Positions 10,870 through 19,863 of a DNA stretch of 64,000 nucleotides are shown here, piece by piece. The translations under genes were made by a program, and so were the position numbers. Position 1 is the first letter of the stretch. Each line of letters starts with the position of its first letter. The notes under the pieces are model-generated. The model saw only the letters and a program-made list of their open reading frames with translations, was not told the origin of the DNA and searched no databases. Origin of the DNA: Acidobacteriota bacterium (lineage in GTDB: Bacteria > Acidobacteriota > Vicinamibacteria > Vicinamibacterales > JAKQTR01); NCBI GenBank assembly GCA_029562975.1, contig JAKQTR010000038.1:434001-498000 (forward strand), read 5' to 3'.

Positions 10870-11147
10870 GAGCCGCCAGCCCTTGTCCCGCGCCTCCGCA
10901 TCCTCCTGCCTGACCGCCCGCCATCGCCGCCATCGCCCGCGCACCCGGGCGTCGGCGCTGAGCTGCTTCTGCCTGGCGCAGGATCTCGCTGCGCATTCCG
11001 GGCGGCCCGCGAATGAAGCGCGCCGGGACACGCGCGCGAGGCCAGGCCGGCGGGCTGGAAGCGCTCCGCGTCCCAGGCGAAGCTGACGTTCGAACCGGCG
11101 GTGCGTGAGCGCCTCGACGCGGCGAGAGCGGAGGACGGCCGGCCTCT

Positions 11148-13298
11148 TCAGCCGATCAGCCTGAACCCCACGAACTCAGTGGCCTCGCCCGACACGTCCC
11201 TGGCCCGGATCTCGATGACGTACTCGCCCGGTGAGAAGCTCGCCAGCGGCAGGTCCACCTGGTGGGGTTGCGCCGGGTCGGGCGACGCGGCCAGCGGGAG
11301 GTCCAGCATCTTCTGGCCGCCGCGGTTGAGCAGCCGCGCGCCGACGTCGGGCGGCCCGGCGGTTGCCGAGTGCGCGAAGAAGCGCACCAGGAGCCGGTCC
11401 GTCCGCCGGAACTCGCGCAGCGCGGTCGGCACCGGATCGGCGTCGCGCGAGATCGCCTGGAACTCGCGGGCGGTGCGCGCGCACAATACGACGGGTGTCG
11501 TGAGCCGGACGTCCGTGCCCGCGTAATCCGGAACGGCTTGGTCCTGCACGAGCGTGTCCAGGACCTGTCCCCTGCCGTTCTGCACGGTGAGCCTCAGCTG
11601 GATCCGACCCGGCGGGGCCACGAAGCTGACCTTCGACGCGGCGCGACGCGCCGGCGCGGCGGCCGGCGGCGGCGCAGCAGCGGCCGCATCGGCGCCCGTC
11701 TCCGCGGGCACCGGGCCGCGGTAGTACTCGTCTCCGCCGCGGCTGGACGCGAGCAGCGCCACCGTGGCCGCCTCCTCGCGCTTCTCGCCGGGAACCGGCG
11801 GGACGGGTTCCCACACCACGGTGACGCGCGTGCCGCCGTCGGCGTCGCGGGACGTGCCCACCCAGGTGCTGACGTAGGCGTCCCGCTGACGGTTCTCGAC
11901 CGCGCTCAGGGCCTTCGCCACGCCGGGAGCCGCCGGCGGCTTCGGCGGCGCCGAGGCGTTCTCGGCTTCCGCTTCAGTAGGGGCCCAGTAGCCCTTCCGC
12001 GCCCGCACCTGGAGGCCGGGCCGCCGGAGCCGGACCTTGATCTCGTGGAACTTCCCATCGGGCGCCGCCAGCGGCGAGGTATAGCCGATCAGGTAGTACG
12101 CACTGCTGTCGCGGACGACCTGCCGGAGCCCGCCCTCGAGGTCGTTGCGGTTGACGATCGCGCGACCGTCGGTGTTGGACGCCAGAATCCTGAGCGTGTC
12201 CTGTGACTTCCGCAAGTACTCGGCGTCTGTCTGCAGCCCCACGCTCTCGTTGATGTCGAACTCGCTGACCGCGAGCCCCCGCGGGTCGAGCGTGTAGATT
12301 GCCGTGTTGTTCCGGTTCGCGGCGTCGAACACCTGCCGCAGATCCGCCAGCAGCTGCACGTCCGCGCTGGAACGCGCGCGCTCCTCCGCCGCGCTTCCGC
12401 CCGCGAAGGGGTTCCTGGCATTGGGGTTGCCCAGCCCGGGCAGCTGGGCGTTCATGTCCCGCATCTGCGGCGGCAGGAGCGCCGTGAAGCCCTCGCTGAC
12501 GAAGATCACGGCCTTGCGGCCCTCGCGCAGCGTTCCGAGCTTGACGGCAAGGCCGCGCAGCGCCGTCATGACGACGTCGTTCCTGATGGTTTCGACCGCC
12601 TGCGCCGGGTAGTGGGCGTAGCGCTCCTCGATCGCGTTGCGGGGCCGGTAGTCGAACTTGCGGCCTTCAAACGCCAGCATCGACGCGGCCAGCGCGCCGG
12701 GATCCCGCGTAAAGGCCAGCTCGGACACCGACATCAGCGGGTACATGACCGCGACCATGTCCAGCGGCCCGAGCTGCGTCCGCACGAACTCCGCCAGCGT
12801 CTCGCGCACGCGCATCGCGGCGCCTTTGCGGACGTGGTAGTCGTCGAGGAAGATCACGAACAGCCGCACGTCGTCCCGGGCGGCCTCGCCTTCCTGGTCG
12901 GCGAGCGACCGGATCGGGCGCGCCGGCGCGCCGCCGGGCGCCACGTTCCCGTCCGAGTTGACGAGCTTGAAGAGGTCGATCGCCTGCGGCTTGCCGTCCT
13001 CCGAGATCTCGAAGTCTGCGGCCGTCAGGTCCTTGACCGGCTCGCCGTCCTTCCCGGACACGATGACGTCCACGCGCACGACGTTGACGCCGGCCCGGAA
13101 GACGGGCGGCTTCTGGGCCTGGTCCCCTAGCTGGCCCTGCGACCCGCCTTGCGCCGTGGGCGCCGCGGGCTGCTGGCCCGCCGGCGCCTGCCTGGCCCCC
13201 TGGGCCCCCGCCGACACGGCCAGGGCCGCGCTCGCCGCCACGGCGGCGATGGCCGCCGCGGCCCGCGCCCGCCGCTCCCGCACGCGCGCGCCCTCCAT
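11148..13298 (-). CDS. VWA-domain exported protein of the acidobacterial TIGR03436 type
   Basis: A 716-residue protein. An N-terminal signal segment (RARAAAAIAAVAASAALAVS) is followed by a Gln/Ala/Pro linker. A beta domain comes next (NVVRVDVIVSGKDGEPVKDL, then FEISEDGKPQ) and a VWFA-related domain follows (LFVIFLDDYHVRKGAAM, then KAVIFVSEGF). A C-terminal Ig-like region closes the protein. This architecture is greatly expanded in Acidobacteriota; its role is unknown, probably protein-protein interaction outside the inner membrane. The metal-ion site is degenerate. A -10 hexamer lies 6 nt before the ATG, so the mRNA is probably leaderless. It is a monocistronic leftward gene, divergent from the acyl-CoA dehydrogenase gene. 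Confidence 0.9.
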   Translation of the reverse strand: MEGARVRERRARAAAAIAAVAASAALAVSAGAQGARQAPAGQQPAAPTAQGGSQGQLGDQAQKPPVFRAGVNVVRVDVIVSGKDGEPVKDLTAADFEISEDGKPQAIDLFKLVNSDGNVAPGGAPARPIRSLADQEGEAARDDVRLFVIFLDDYHVRKGAAMRVRETLAEFVRTQLGPLDMVAVMYPLMSVSELAFTRDPGALAASMLAFEGRKFDYRPRNAIEERYAHYPAQAVETIRNDVVMTALRGLAVKLGTLREGRKAVIFVSEGFTALLPPQMRDMNAQLPGLGNPNARNPFAGGSAAEERARSSADVQLLADLRQVFDAANRNNTAIYTLDPRGLAVSEFDINESVGLQTDAEYLRKSQDTLRILASNTDGRAIVNRNDLEGGLRQVVRDSSAYYLIGYTSPLAAPDGKFHEIKVRLRRPGLQVRARKGYWAPTEAEAENASAPPKPPAAPGVAKALSAVENRQRDAYVSTWVGTSRDADGGTRVTVVWEPVPPVPGEKREEAATVALLASSRGGDEYYRGPVPAETGADAAAAAPPPAAAPARRAASKVSFVAPPGRIQLRLTVQNGRGQVLDTLVQDQAVPDYAGTDVRLTTPVVLCARTAREFQAISRDADPVPTALREFRRTDRLLVRFFAHSATAGPPDVGARLLNRGGQKMLDLPLAASPDPAQPHQVDLPLASFSPGEYVIEIRARDVSGEATEFVGFRLIG

Positions 13299-13304
13299 GG
13301 TTCG

Positions 13305-13313
13305 ATGATAACA
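13305..13313 (-). promoter_or_regulatory. extended -10 promoter of the VWA gene, leaderless arrangement
   Basis: The minus strand reads TGTTATCAT, an extended -10 (TG, one base, TATCAT), with exactly 6 nt between the hexamer and the ATG at 13298. Transcription would start at the first base of the start codon. Confidence 0.55.
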
Positions 13314-13366
13314 TCGGGCTCGATCCCGCGATCGAACCGCAGGCCTGCTCTGATCAGGAGCCCGAC

Positions 13367-14536
13367 GTGGAGCCCAACGACGCGCCCTCGGCCTTGACCG
13401 TGCTGTCCGAGGACGAGCGCCTGTTCCGCGACAGCGTGGCCCGCTTCGCCGACGCGCGGATCCGACCCCTGGTCCGGGAGATGGACGAGCGCGCGGCGAT
13501 TCCGCAGGACCTCGTCGAGGGGCTGTTCGATCTGGGCGTGATGGGCATCGAGGTTCCCGAGGCTCTCGGCGGCGCCGGCGCGAGGTTCTTCCACGCCATC
13601 CTGGCCGTCGAGGAGATCTCCGCGGTGGACCCGGCGGTTGCGGTGCTGGTGGACATCCACAACACGCTCGTCGTCAAGGCGCTCCTGCGGTGGGGATCGG
13701 CCGCGCAGCGCGAGCGCTATCTCCCCGCCCTGGCGACGCACACCGTCGGAGCGTACGCGCTGTCCGAGGCCGGGGCCGGCAGCGACGCGTTCTCGCTCGC
13801 GGCCCGGGCCGTCGCCGACGGCGAGGGGTACGTGCTGAACGGCCGGAAGCTATGGATCTCCAACGCGGGCGAAGCCGGGCTGTTCATCGTGTTCGCCAAC
13901 GCCGATCCCCAGGCCGGCCATCGGGGAATCACCGCGTTCCTCGTCGATCGCGGCACGCCGGGATTCACGGTGGGCCGGAAGGAGGACAAGGTCGGCGTCC
14001 GCGCGAGCAGCACGTGCGAACTGCTGCTGGAGGACTGCCGCCTGCCCGCCAGCCAGGTGCTGGGGCGGCCAGGCCAGGGCTACACGATCGCGATCGAGCT
14101 GCTGAACGAGGGCCGGATCGGCATCGGGGCCCAGATGACGGGCCTCGCGAGGGGCGCCTACCGCCACGCGATCCAGTACGCGCGGGAGCGCAGGCAGTTC
14201 GGCAGGCCGATCGCGGAGTTCCAGCTCGTGCGGGCGCAGCTTGCGCGGATGGCGGCCGACATCGAGGCAGCCCGCCTGCTCGTGTACAACGCCGCGCGGT
14301 TGTGCGAGGCAGGCAGGTCCTTCGTGACCGAGTCGGCCATCTCGAAGCTCTTCGCCGCCGAGGCGGCCGAGCGGGTCACCTCGGCGGCCATCAACGTCTA
14401 CGGCGGCTGCGGCTTCGTGCGGGACTTCCCCGTCGAGAAGTACTGGCGGGACGCCAAGATCGGCCAGATCTACGAGGGCACGACGAATATCCAGCTGCTG
14501 ACGATTGCGAAGCAGTTGCTCGGGGAAAGACGGTAG
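13367..14536 (+). CDS. acyl-CoA dehydrogenase
   Basis: FAD-dependent alpha,beta-dehydrogenation of an acyl-CoA, passing electrons to ETF. The protein has 389 residues, typical of the family. The N-terminal helical domain includes DERLFRDSVARFADARI. The middle beta domain has YALSEAGAGSDAF and LWISNAGEAG. The C-terminal helical domain has RRQFGRPIAEFQ and YGGCGFVRDFPVEKYWRD, followed by the catalytic glutamate in YEGTTNIQ near residue 373. It is closest in feel to short or branched-chain butyryl-type enzymes; the substrate is not deducible. The GTG start has AGGAG 6 nt upstream. It is a single gene followed by heptad repeats. Confidence 0.93.
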   Translation: MEPNDAPSALTVLSEDERLFRDSVARFADARIRPLVREMDERAAIPQDLVEGLFDLGVMGIEVPEALGGAGARFFHAILAVEEISAVDPAVAVLVDIHNTLVVKALLRWGSAAQRERYLPALATHTVGAYALSEAGAGSDAFSLAARAVADGEGYVLNGRKLWISNAGEAGLFIVFANADPQAGHRGITAFLVDRGTPGFTVGRKEDKVGVRASSTCELLLEDCRLPASQVLGRPGQGYTIAIELLNEGRIGIGAQMTGLARGAYRHAIQYARERRQFGRPIAEFQLVRAQLARMAADIEAARLLVYNAARLCEAGRSFVTESAISKLFAAEAAERVTSAAINVYGGCGFVRDFPVEKYWRDAKIGQIYEGTTNIQLLTIAKQLLGERR

Positions 14537-14538
14537 GG

Positions 14539-14580
14539 ACTCGGGGCTCGGGGCTCGGGATTCGGGGCTCAGGGCTGGCC
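14539..14580 (+). repeat. degenerate heptanucleotide tandem repeat
   Basis: Six consecutive 7-mers read ACTCGGG, GCTCGGG, GCTCGGG, ATTCGGG, GCTCAGG and GCTGGCC directly after the acyl-CoA dehydrogenase stop. They belong to the heptad arrays seen in several intergenic spaces of this window. Confidence 0.7.
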
Positions 14581-14618
14581 GGTCGGGGTTCGCTGGCTCG
14601 GTTCGCGTGCTGAGAGGT

Positions 14619-14646
14619 ATGCTGACTTCTGAATGCTGACTTCTGA
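14619..14646 (+). repeat. 14-bp tandem duplication
   Basis: ATGCTGACTTCTGA occurs twice head to tail and is followed by a degraded third unit (CTCCTTCTGAATGC) that runs to just before the metal-binding protein start at 14662. The unit is two heptads long. Confidence 0.75.
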
Positions 14647-14661
14647 CTCCTTCTGAATGCC

Positions 14662-14871
14662 ATGACCACTATCACTCTGCAGGTGAAGGGGATGACGTGC
14701 GGGGGATGCGAGAGCGCCGTGAAGCGCGCCCTCGCGAGGCTCCCCGGCGTGGGTGCAGTGGACGCGTCGCACGCCGAGCAGCGCGTGACGGTCACGTTCG
14801 AGGCGCAGGCCGTGTCGCCGGATGCGATCCGAGCGAAGATCTCGGCGCTCGGCTACACCGTCCTCGGCTGA
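14662..14871 (+). CDS. heavy-metal-associated domain protein, CopZ-like
   Basis: A 69-residue ferredoxin-like HMA protein. The metal site GMTCGGC lies at residues 10-16 with Cys13 and Cys16, which in this family bind Cu(I) or another soft metal ion. The remainder (SAVKRALARLPGVGAVDASH, then the C-terminal ISALGYTVLG) fits the beta-alpha-beta-beta-alpha-beta fold over its full length. Such proteins are copper chaperones delivering to P-type ATPases; no copper ATPase lies within the window, so the partner is unknown. It stands alone between repeats and a leftward operon. Confidence 0.9.
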   Translation: MTTITLQVKGMTCGGCESAVKRALARLPGVGAVDASHAEQRVTVTFEAQAVSPDAIRAKISALGYTVLG

Positions 14872-14952
14872 GCGCAGGCGCGAGGAAGCGCGGGGCCGGG
14901 GGCTCGGCGGCGAGCGCTGGAAGCGGAGGGCGCGGAGCGCCGGACTCGCTCC

Positions 14953-15447
14953 CTACGCCTCCCCGGCGAGGCGCTGAAACACGGGCCTGAGCCGTCCGGC
15001 TGTTGTCGCGATGTCCTCGGGCAGCACGCGGGTCTCGCCGACTACGGACATGAAGTTGGCGTCGCCGAGCCAGCGCGGCACCACGTGGATGTGCATGTGA
15101 TCGACGACGCCGGCGCCGGCGGCCCGGCCGAGGTTCATGCCGACGTTCAATCCCTGGGGCCTGTAGATCTCCGTCAGCGCCAGCTCGGCAATCCGCGCCA
15201 GGTCCATCAGCTCGCAGCGCTCCTGCGGCGTCGCGTCGGAGAGCGCAGCGATGTGCCGGTTGGGCACGACCATCAGATGGCCGTTGTTGTAGGGATAGAG
15301 GTTCAGGACGACGAAACAGTCCCGGCCCTTGTGGAGGACGAGCGACTCCTTGTCTTTCGCGGAGAGGGCGGCGCAGAACACGCACGCCTGGGGCTGGTCG
15401 GTGCCGGTGATGTACGCCATGCGCCAGGGTGAGAAGAGCCGCTCCAT
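14953..15447 (-). CDS. HIT family hydrolase, Ap4A-phosphorylase-like
   Basis: A 164-residue protein of the histidine triad superfamily acting on nucleotide phosphoesters. The triad HMHIHVVPR lies near residues 117-125 and NLYPYNNGHLMVVPNRH near 49-65. CVFC at 23-26, together with a distal histidine, forms the zinc site seen in FHIT/Ap4A-type members. The start MERLFSPWRMAYI is typical of this subgroup. It follows the IHF/HU gene by 5 nt, at the end of the cmk-rpsA-hup operon. The exact substrate is not determined. Confidence 0.92.
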   Translation of the reverse strand: MERLFSPWRMAYITGTDQPQACVFCAALSAKDKESLVLHKGRDCFVVLNLYPYNNGHLMVVPNRHIAALSDATPQERCELMDLARIAELALTEIYRPQGLNVGMNLGRAAGAGVVDHMHIHVVPRWLGDANFMSVVGETRVLPEDIATTAGRLRPVFQRLAGEA

Positions 15448-15452
15448 CGCCG

Positions 15453-15791
15453 CTAGGCCTGGGGAGGCGTGTCCTCGGCCGGCCGGGGATCCGCCGCCGG
15501 CAGCTCCGCCGGCTCGGTCGCGTTGATGAGATCCTTCAGCTCCTTGCCGGGCTTGAAGTAGGGCACCAGCTTCGACGGCACGTCCACGCGCTCCCCGGTC
15601 TTCGGGTTGCGGCCCTTGCGCGGCTCCCGCTTGCGCAGGCGGAAGCTGCCGAACCCCCGCAGTTCGATCTTCTCGCCGCGCTGCAGGGCGAGGATGATGC
15701 TGCGGAAGACCGTGTCGACGATGACCTCGGAGTGCTTCTTCGTGAGGTCGGAGACGCGGGAGACTTCTTCGACGAGTTCAGCCTTGGTCAT
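15453..15791 (-). CDS. HU/IHF family DNA-binding protein
   Basis: A 112-residue nucleoid protein that bends DNA. The HU fold is clear: MTKAELVEEVSRVSDLTKKH, then GEKIELRGFGSFRLRKREPR with the conserved beta arm GRNPKTGERVDVP. A 20-residue acidic, Pro-rich tail follows the core. Its place directly after rpsA, with cmk upstream, matches the cmk-rpsA-ihfB order of proteobacteria, so it is best seen as the IHF-beta/HimD-like paralogue; a homodimeric HU role cannot be excluded. Confidence 0.93.
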   Translation of the reverse strand: MTKAELVEEVSRVSDLTKKHSEVIVDTVFRSIILALQRGEKIELRGFGSFRLRKREPRKGRNPKTGERVDVPSKLVPYFKPGKELKDLINATEPAELPAADPRPAEDTPPQA

Positions 15792-15851
15792 GGTGGCCCC
15801 GCCGTGGAGAAGGCGACGGCCCGGGCGTCCGGGACCCCGGGCCGGTCGCCG

Positions 15852-17645
15852 CTAGTGCTCGTCGCGCTGCTGCTGCCGGAAGTGGTCGGCCAGGGTCGCC
15901 TGCGGCCGGCCCGATCCCTCGGTGTAGGCCTGCCAGTCGGCGCGCTCCTGGTCCACCCGCATCGCGCGAATGCTCAGCCCGATCTTCCGCTCGGACGGGC
16001 TGAGCTTGATGATCTTCATCGGGTAGACCTTCTCCACCTCGAGCTCGATCTTCTCCTCCTGGGAGTCGTCGAACTCGGAGACGTGGATCAGGCCCTCGAT
16101 GCCCTCGGCGAGCTCGACGAAGGCGCCGAAGTTCGTCAGCCGGACGACCTTGCCCTCGATGACGTCGCCCACCTGGCGCTGCGAGAAGAACTCGTCCCAG
16201 ATGTCCGTCGCGAGCTGCTTCAGCCCGAGGGAGAGGCGCTGGTTCTCGGCGTCGATGTTCAGCACGACCGCCTCGACCTTGTCGCCCTTCTTCAGCACCT
16301 CGGACGGGTGCTTGATCCGCTTGCTCCACGACATGTCGGAGATGTGGATGAGGCCGTCGATGTCCTCCTCCACCTCGACGAAGGCGCCGAACTCGGTCAG
16401 GTTGCGCACCTTGCCGACGATGCGCGCGCCGATGGGGTACTTCGACGCCAGGTCGTACCAGGGATTGGTCTCGATTTGCTTCAGGCCGAGCGAGATGCGC
16501 CGCGCCGCCGGATCGACGCCGAGCACCATCGCCTCGACTGCGTCGCCCTGGTTGAGGATCTTCGACGGGTGCTTGACCCGCTTGCTCCACGTCATCTCGG
16601 ACACGTGGATGAGGCCTTCGACGCCGGCCTCCAGCTCGACGAAGGCGCCGTAGTCCGTAAGGCTCACCACCTTGCCCGACACGCGGCTGCCGATCGGATA
16701 CCGCTCCGAGACGTTGCTCCAGGGGTCGGCCACCAGCTGTTTGTGCCCGAGCGAGACGCGCTCGGTCGCCGGGTCGTACTTGAGCACGACGACGTCGATC
16801 TCGTCGTTGACCTTGAAGATCTCCGACGGATGGCCGACGCGGCCCCACGACATGTCGGTGATGTGCAGCAGGCCGTCGATCCCGCCGAGATCGATGAAGG
16901 CGCCGTAGTCGGTGATGTTCTTCACCACGCCGCGCAGCACCTTGCCCTCGGCCAGCGTCGCCAGCGTGTACTTCTTCTTCTCGGCGTTCTCCTCCTCGAG
17001 GAGGACCTTGCGCGACAGCACGATGTTGCCGCGCTTCTTGTTGACCTTGATGACGCGCATCCGCAGTTCCTGGTTCTTCAGCGCGTCCAGGTTGCGGACC
17101 GGGCGCACGTCCACCTGCGAGCCGGGCAGGAACGCCCGCACGCCGATGTCCACCGCCAGCCCGCCCTTGATCCGCTCGATCACCCGGCCGATGACGACCT
17201 TCCGCTCCGCGTAGGCCTTCTCGATCTCGTCCCAGATCTTCATCTTCTCCGCTTTTTCGCGGGACAAGACGACGTAGCCGTCGCGATCCTCCGTCCGCTC
17301 CAGCAGGACGTCCACGGTGTCGCCCGGCTGGACCACCACGTGGCCGTTCTCGTCGAGAAACTCCCCGACCGGGATGATTCCCTCCGACTTGTACCCCACG
17401 TCGACGACCACTTCCGACTCGGTCACCTTGAGCACGGTGCCCTTGACGACCTCACCTTCCGAGATGTTGCGGAAGCTGCTGTCGTAAAGATCCAGCAGCG
17501 CGGCGAAGTCCGTCGGATCCATGTCCTCGGCGTAGCCTGCTCTGGGTTTGATCGTGCGCACCGGCCCAGCCCCGTGAGCCTGGGCGGTGGGGCGTCCCGC
17601 CTGTGTCGCCGGGTCCGGGGTGTTGCCGTGCTCTTCGTTCGCCAT
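15852..17645 (-). CDS. rpsA: 30S ribosomal protein S1
   Basis: mRNA-binding ribosomal protein of 597 residues with six S1 OB-fold repeats, visible as recurring blocks such as GAFVELEAGVEGLIHVSEM, GAFVEVEEDIDGLIHISDMS and GAFVELAEGIEGLIHVSEFD. The ATG at 17645 is chosen because AGGAGGA lies about 10 nt upstream; the open frame extends a further 37 codons with no family match. A 45-residue Pro/Ala-rich leader precedes the first repeat. It lies between cmk and the HU/IHF gene. In proteobacteria rpsA translation is autoregulated through its leader; whether that holds here is unknown. Confidence 0.96.
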   Translation of the reverse strand: MANEEHGNTPDPATQAGRPTAQAHGAGPVRTIKPRAGYAEDMDPTDFAALLDLYDSSFRNISEGEVVKGTVLKVTESEVVVDVGYKSEGIIPVGEFLDENGHVVVQPGDTVDVLLERTEDRDGYVVLSREKAEKMKIWDEIEKAYAERKVVIGRVIERIKGGLAVDIGVRAFLPGSQVDVRPVRNLDALKNQELRMRVIKVNKKRGNIVLSRKVLLEEENAEKKKYTLATLAEGKVLRGVVKNITDYGAFIDLGGIDGLLHITDMSWGRVGHPSEIFKVNDEIDVVVLKYDPATERVSLGHKQLVADPWSNVSERYPIGSRVSGKVVSLTDYGAFVELEAGVEGLIHVSEMTWSKRVKHPSKILNQGDAVEAMVLGVDPAARRISLGLKQIETNPWYDLASKYPIGARIVGKVRNLTEFGAFVEVEEDIDGLIHISDMSWSKRIKHPSEVLKKGDKVEAVVLNIDAENQRLSLGLKQLATDIWDEFFSQRQVGDVIEGKVVRLTNFGAFVELAEGIEGLIHVSEFDDSQEEKIELEVEKVYPMKIIKLSPSERKIGLSIRAMRVDQERADWQAYTEGSGRPQATLADHFRQQQRDEH

Positions 17646-17770
17646 GCGTTGCGCGTCCTCCTGCACTTCGAGATCTGCCGGTCTTGGGATCAGCGCCGGC
17701 GGGCTGAGACTGGCGCGGCCATCCAGGATGGCCACAAGCGGTTGAGTGTACGTCACTTACGCCGTGCAGG

Positions 17771-18472
17771 TCAAGGCCGACGCCGCTCGTGAACCGCCAG
17801 GGGAGCGGCAACGAGGCCCCGCGCGCCGACGGCGGCCATCACCCGCTCGACTACCTCGGCAACCGACAGGCGCGTCGTGTCAATCACCAGCGCGTCCGGC
17901 GCCACGCTGAGCGGCGACGCCTGGCGCGTCCGGTCGTGGTCGTCACGACGCGCCATCGCCTGCGCGATCTCCTCGAGGGCCTGGGTCGCCGAGGCGGAAT
18001 GCGCCGGGTCGTTCGCCCGCCGCCTCGCGCGCTCCTCGGGCAGCGCGTCCAGGTAGATCTTCACCGGCGCGTCGGGAAACACGACCGTGCCGATATCGCG
18101 CCCCTCCATCACGACCGGACCGTCGTCCGCCATCGCGCGCTGCCGGGCCACCAGCTCGGCGCGGACCCGGGCCTGGCGCGCCACGGGGGTCACGGCCCTG
18201 TCGATCTCAGCCGTGCGGATCGCGGCGGACACGTCGGCCCCGTCGATGGACACGCGGCTGCCGTCCAGCTCGAAGGCCGCTTCCCGGGACACGCGCAGCA
18301 CGGCTTCTTCATCGTCGAGATCGAGGCCGAGCTGGAGCGCACGCCAGGCCACCGCGCGGTACATGGCCCCCGTGTCCACGTGGCGGTAACCCAGCGCCGC
18401 GGCCACGGCCCGCGCGACCGTGCCCTTTCCCGCCCCCGACGGGCCGTCAATGGCAATCACCGCGTGCATCAT
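17771..18472 (-). CDS. cmk: cytidylate kinase
   Basis: Phosphorylates CMP and dCMP with ATP in pyrimidine salvage. The protein has 233 residues, a usual length. The P-loop GPSGAGKGT is at 10-18, followed by GYRHVDTGAMYRAVAWRAL. The NMP-binding insert, MEGRDIGTVVFPDA and the lid RRANDP follow. The start is either of two adjacent ATG codons (MMHAVIAIDG). It is the first gene of the conserved cmk-rpsA-ihf block. The last 15 residues (APLAVHERRRP) are not conserved. Confidence 0.95.
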   Translation of the reverse strand: MMHAVIAIDGPSGAGKGTVARAVAAALGYRHVDTGAMYRAVAWRALQLGLDLDDEEAVLRVSREAAFELDGSRVSIDGADVSAAIRTAEIDRAVTPVARQARVRAELVARQRAMADDGPVVMEGRDIGTVVFPDAPVKIYLDALPEERARRRANDPAHSASATQALEEIAQAMARRDDHDRTRQASPLSVAPDALVIDTTRLSVAEVVERVMAAVGARGLVAAPLAVHERRRP

Positions 18473-18477
18473 TCACC

Positions 18478-18655
18478 GGGGACTGGGGGTAGGGGGCCAG
18501 GGGCCAGGGACGAGGCGCCAAGCGCTGGTCCGACCCCCTCGTCCTCGCTAGCCCTCGAACAGCGCGTGGCAAGATGACAGCGAGACACTCACGCTGACGA
18601 GCCCCTGGCTCCCCAGCGCCTGGTCCCTGCTCTCTGCCCCGAGTCCCGAGTCCCG
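18478..18655. repeat. intergenic space with GGGGCCA-type and CCCGAGT heptad runs
   Basis: The divergent spacer between cmk and the hydrolase begins with runs of the type GGTAGGGGGCCAGGGGCCAG and ends with complementary CCCCTGGCTCCCCAG and with CCCGAGT repeated twice (near 18638-18655). The two halves are roughly inverted copies and could fold together. No gene is seen here. Confidence 0.5.
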
Positions 18656-18676
18656 GTGAGTGTAACATGTCACTCC

Positions 18677-19861
18677 ATGCGGGCCCGGACCTTCGCGGCG
18701 GCGGCGATTGTCGCCGTCACGGCGCTCGCCCTGAGCGCGCCGTTCGTCCGCTCGTACACCCGGGCCGCGGCGCTCATCGTGCGCATGGCCGGGTTGGAGG
18801 CGGCGGCCGGTGGCGCGCTGGCCTGGGAGCGCGAGCCGATCACGGCAGACGACACCCGGGTGCCGACCCGCCACGGGGAGGTGCGCGCGCGGCTGTGGGT
18901 GCCCGGCCGCATCCGGCGCGCCGTCGTGCTCGTCGCCGGCGTGAACGCCCTCGGCATCGACGAGCCCCGTCTCTACAGCCTGGCGAACGAGCTGGCCGGC
19001 GTCGGAGTCGCCGTGCTCACGCCCGAGCTGCCGGACCTCCAGCACTACGAGGTGACGCCGCGCACGACCGACATCATCGAGGACACGGCCCTGTGGCTGG
19101 CCGCACAGCCGCGCCTCGCGCGCGGCGGCACCGTCGGCCTCGTCGGGATCAGCTTCGCCGGCGGGCTGTCGGTGGTCGCCGCCGGCCGGCCGGCGCTGCG
19201 CGACCGCGCGGCGTTCGTCTTCTCGTTCGGCGGCCACAGCAGCTTCCCGCGCGTCCTGCGCTTCCTGTGCTCCGGCCAGGAGCCCGAGCCGCCGGCCCCG
19301 GGCGGGCCGGCCGCGCCGGTCGGGTGGCGCCACCGCCGGCCGCACGACTACGGCGTCGTGATCGTGCTGCTCGGCGGCGCCGACCGCGTGGTGCCAGCCG
19401 ACCAGGTGGAGCCGCTCCGCGCCGCGATCCTGACGTTCCTGCGCGCGTCGCACTACGAGCTCATCGACCTGCGCCGGGCCGCCGAGACCTTCGCCGAGGC
19501 GAGGCGCCTGGCGGAGGCCCTGCCGGAGCCCGCGAGGACGTTCATGCGGCAGGTCAACGCGCGCGACGTCGAGGGACTCGGCCGGACGCTCCTCCCGCTG
19601 CTCGACCAGGCCCCGAGAAGCGCGGCGCTCTCGCCGGACGAGTCGCCGCCGCCGTCGTGCCCCGTCTACATCCTGCACGGCACCGACGACAACGTGACGC
19701 CGGCAGTCGAGTCGCTGTGGCTGGCCCGCTATCTCCAGGGGCGCACGAAGGTCCGCACGCTTCTGAGCCGGGTCATCACGCACGCCGAACTCAACACGCG
19801 CAGGGACTGGCGGGAGATCCGGGATCTGGTGGACTTCTTCGCGGCGCTGCTCAGGGAGTGA
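18677..19861 (+). CDS. exported alpha/beta-hydrolase-fold protein
   Basis: A 394-residue protein with an N-terminal hydrophobic signal or anchor (FAAAAIVAVTALALSAPFV). The hydrolase core shows the oxyanion stretch VVLVAGVNALG, the nucleophile elbow VGISFAGG with Ser159, HGTDDNVTP carrying the likely acid, and the terminal His in VITHAELN. These fit a serine-esterase-type triad. Substrate unknown. ATG at 18677 is preferred over GTG 18656 because the signal segment follows directly and a TAACAT hexamer lies 8 nt upstream. It is co-transcribed with the pseudouridine synthase gene, which starts 2 nt after its stop. Confidence 0.75.
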   Translation: MRARTFAAAAIVAVTALALSAPFVRSYTRAAALIVRMAGLEAAAGGALAWEREPITADDTRVPTRHGEVRARLWVPGRIRRAVVLVAGVNALGIDEPRLYSLANELAGVGVAVLTPELPDLQHYEVTPRTTDIIEDTALWLAAQPRLARGGTVGLVGISFAGGLSVVAAGRPALRDRAAFVFSFGGHSSFPRVLRFLCSGQEPEPPAPGGPAAPVGWRHRRPHDYGVVIVLLGGADRVVPADQVEPLRAAILTFLRASHYELIDLRRAAETFAEARRLAEALPEPARTFMRQVNARDVEGLGRTLLPLLDQAPRSAALSPDESPPPSCPVYILHGTDDNVTPAVESLWLARYLQGRTKVRTLLSRVITHAELNTRRDWREIRDLVDFFAALLRE

Positions 19862-19863
19862 CC

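Noticed and set aside
10870-11147. Small gene between the GDH pair and the VWA gene
   Set aside because: The only frame (10883-11086) has no ribosome binding site, no family match and shadow-like composition. I see nothing else in this stretch.
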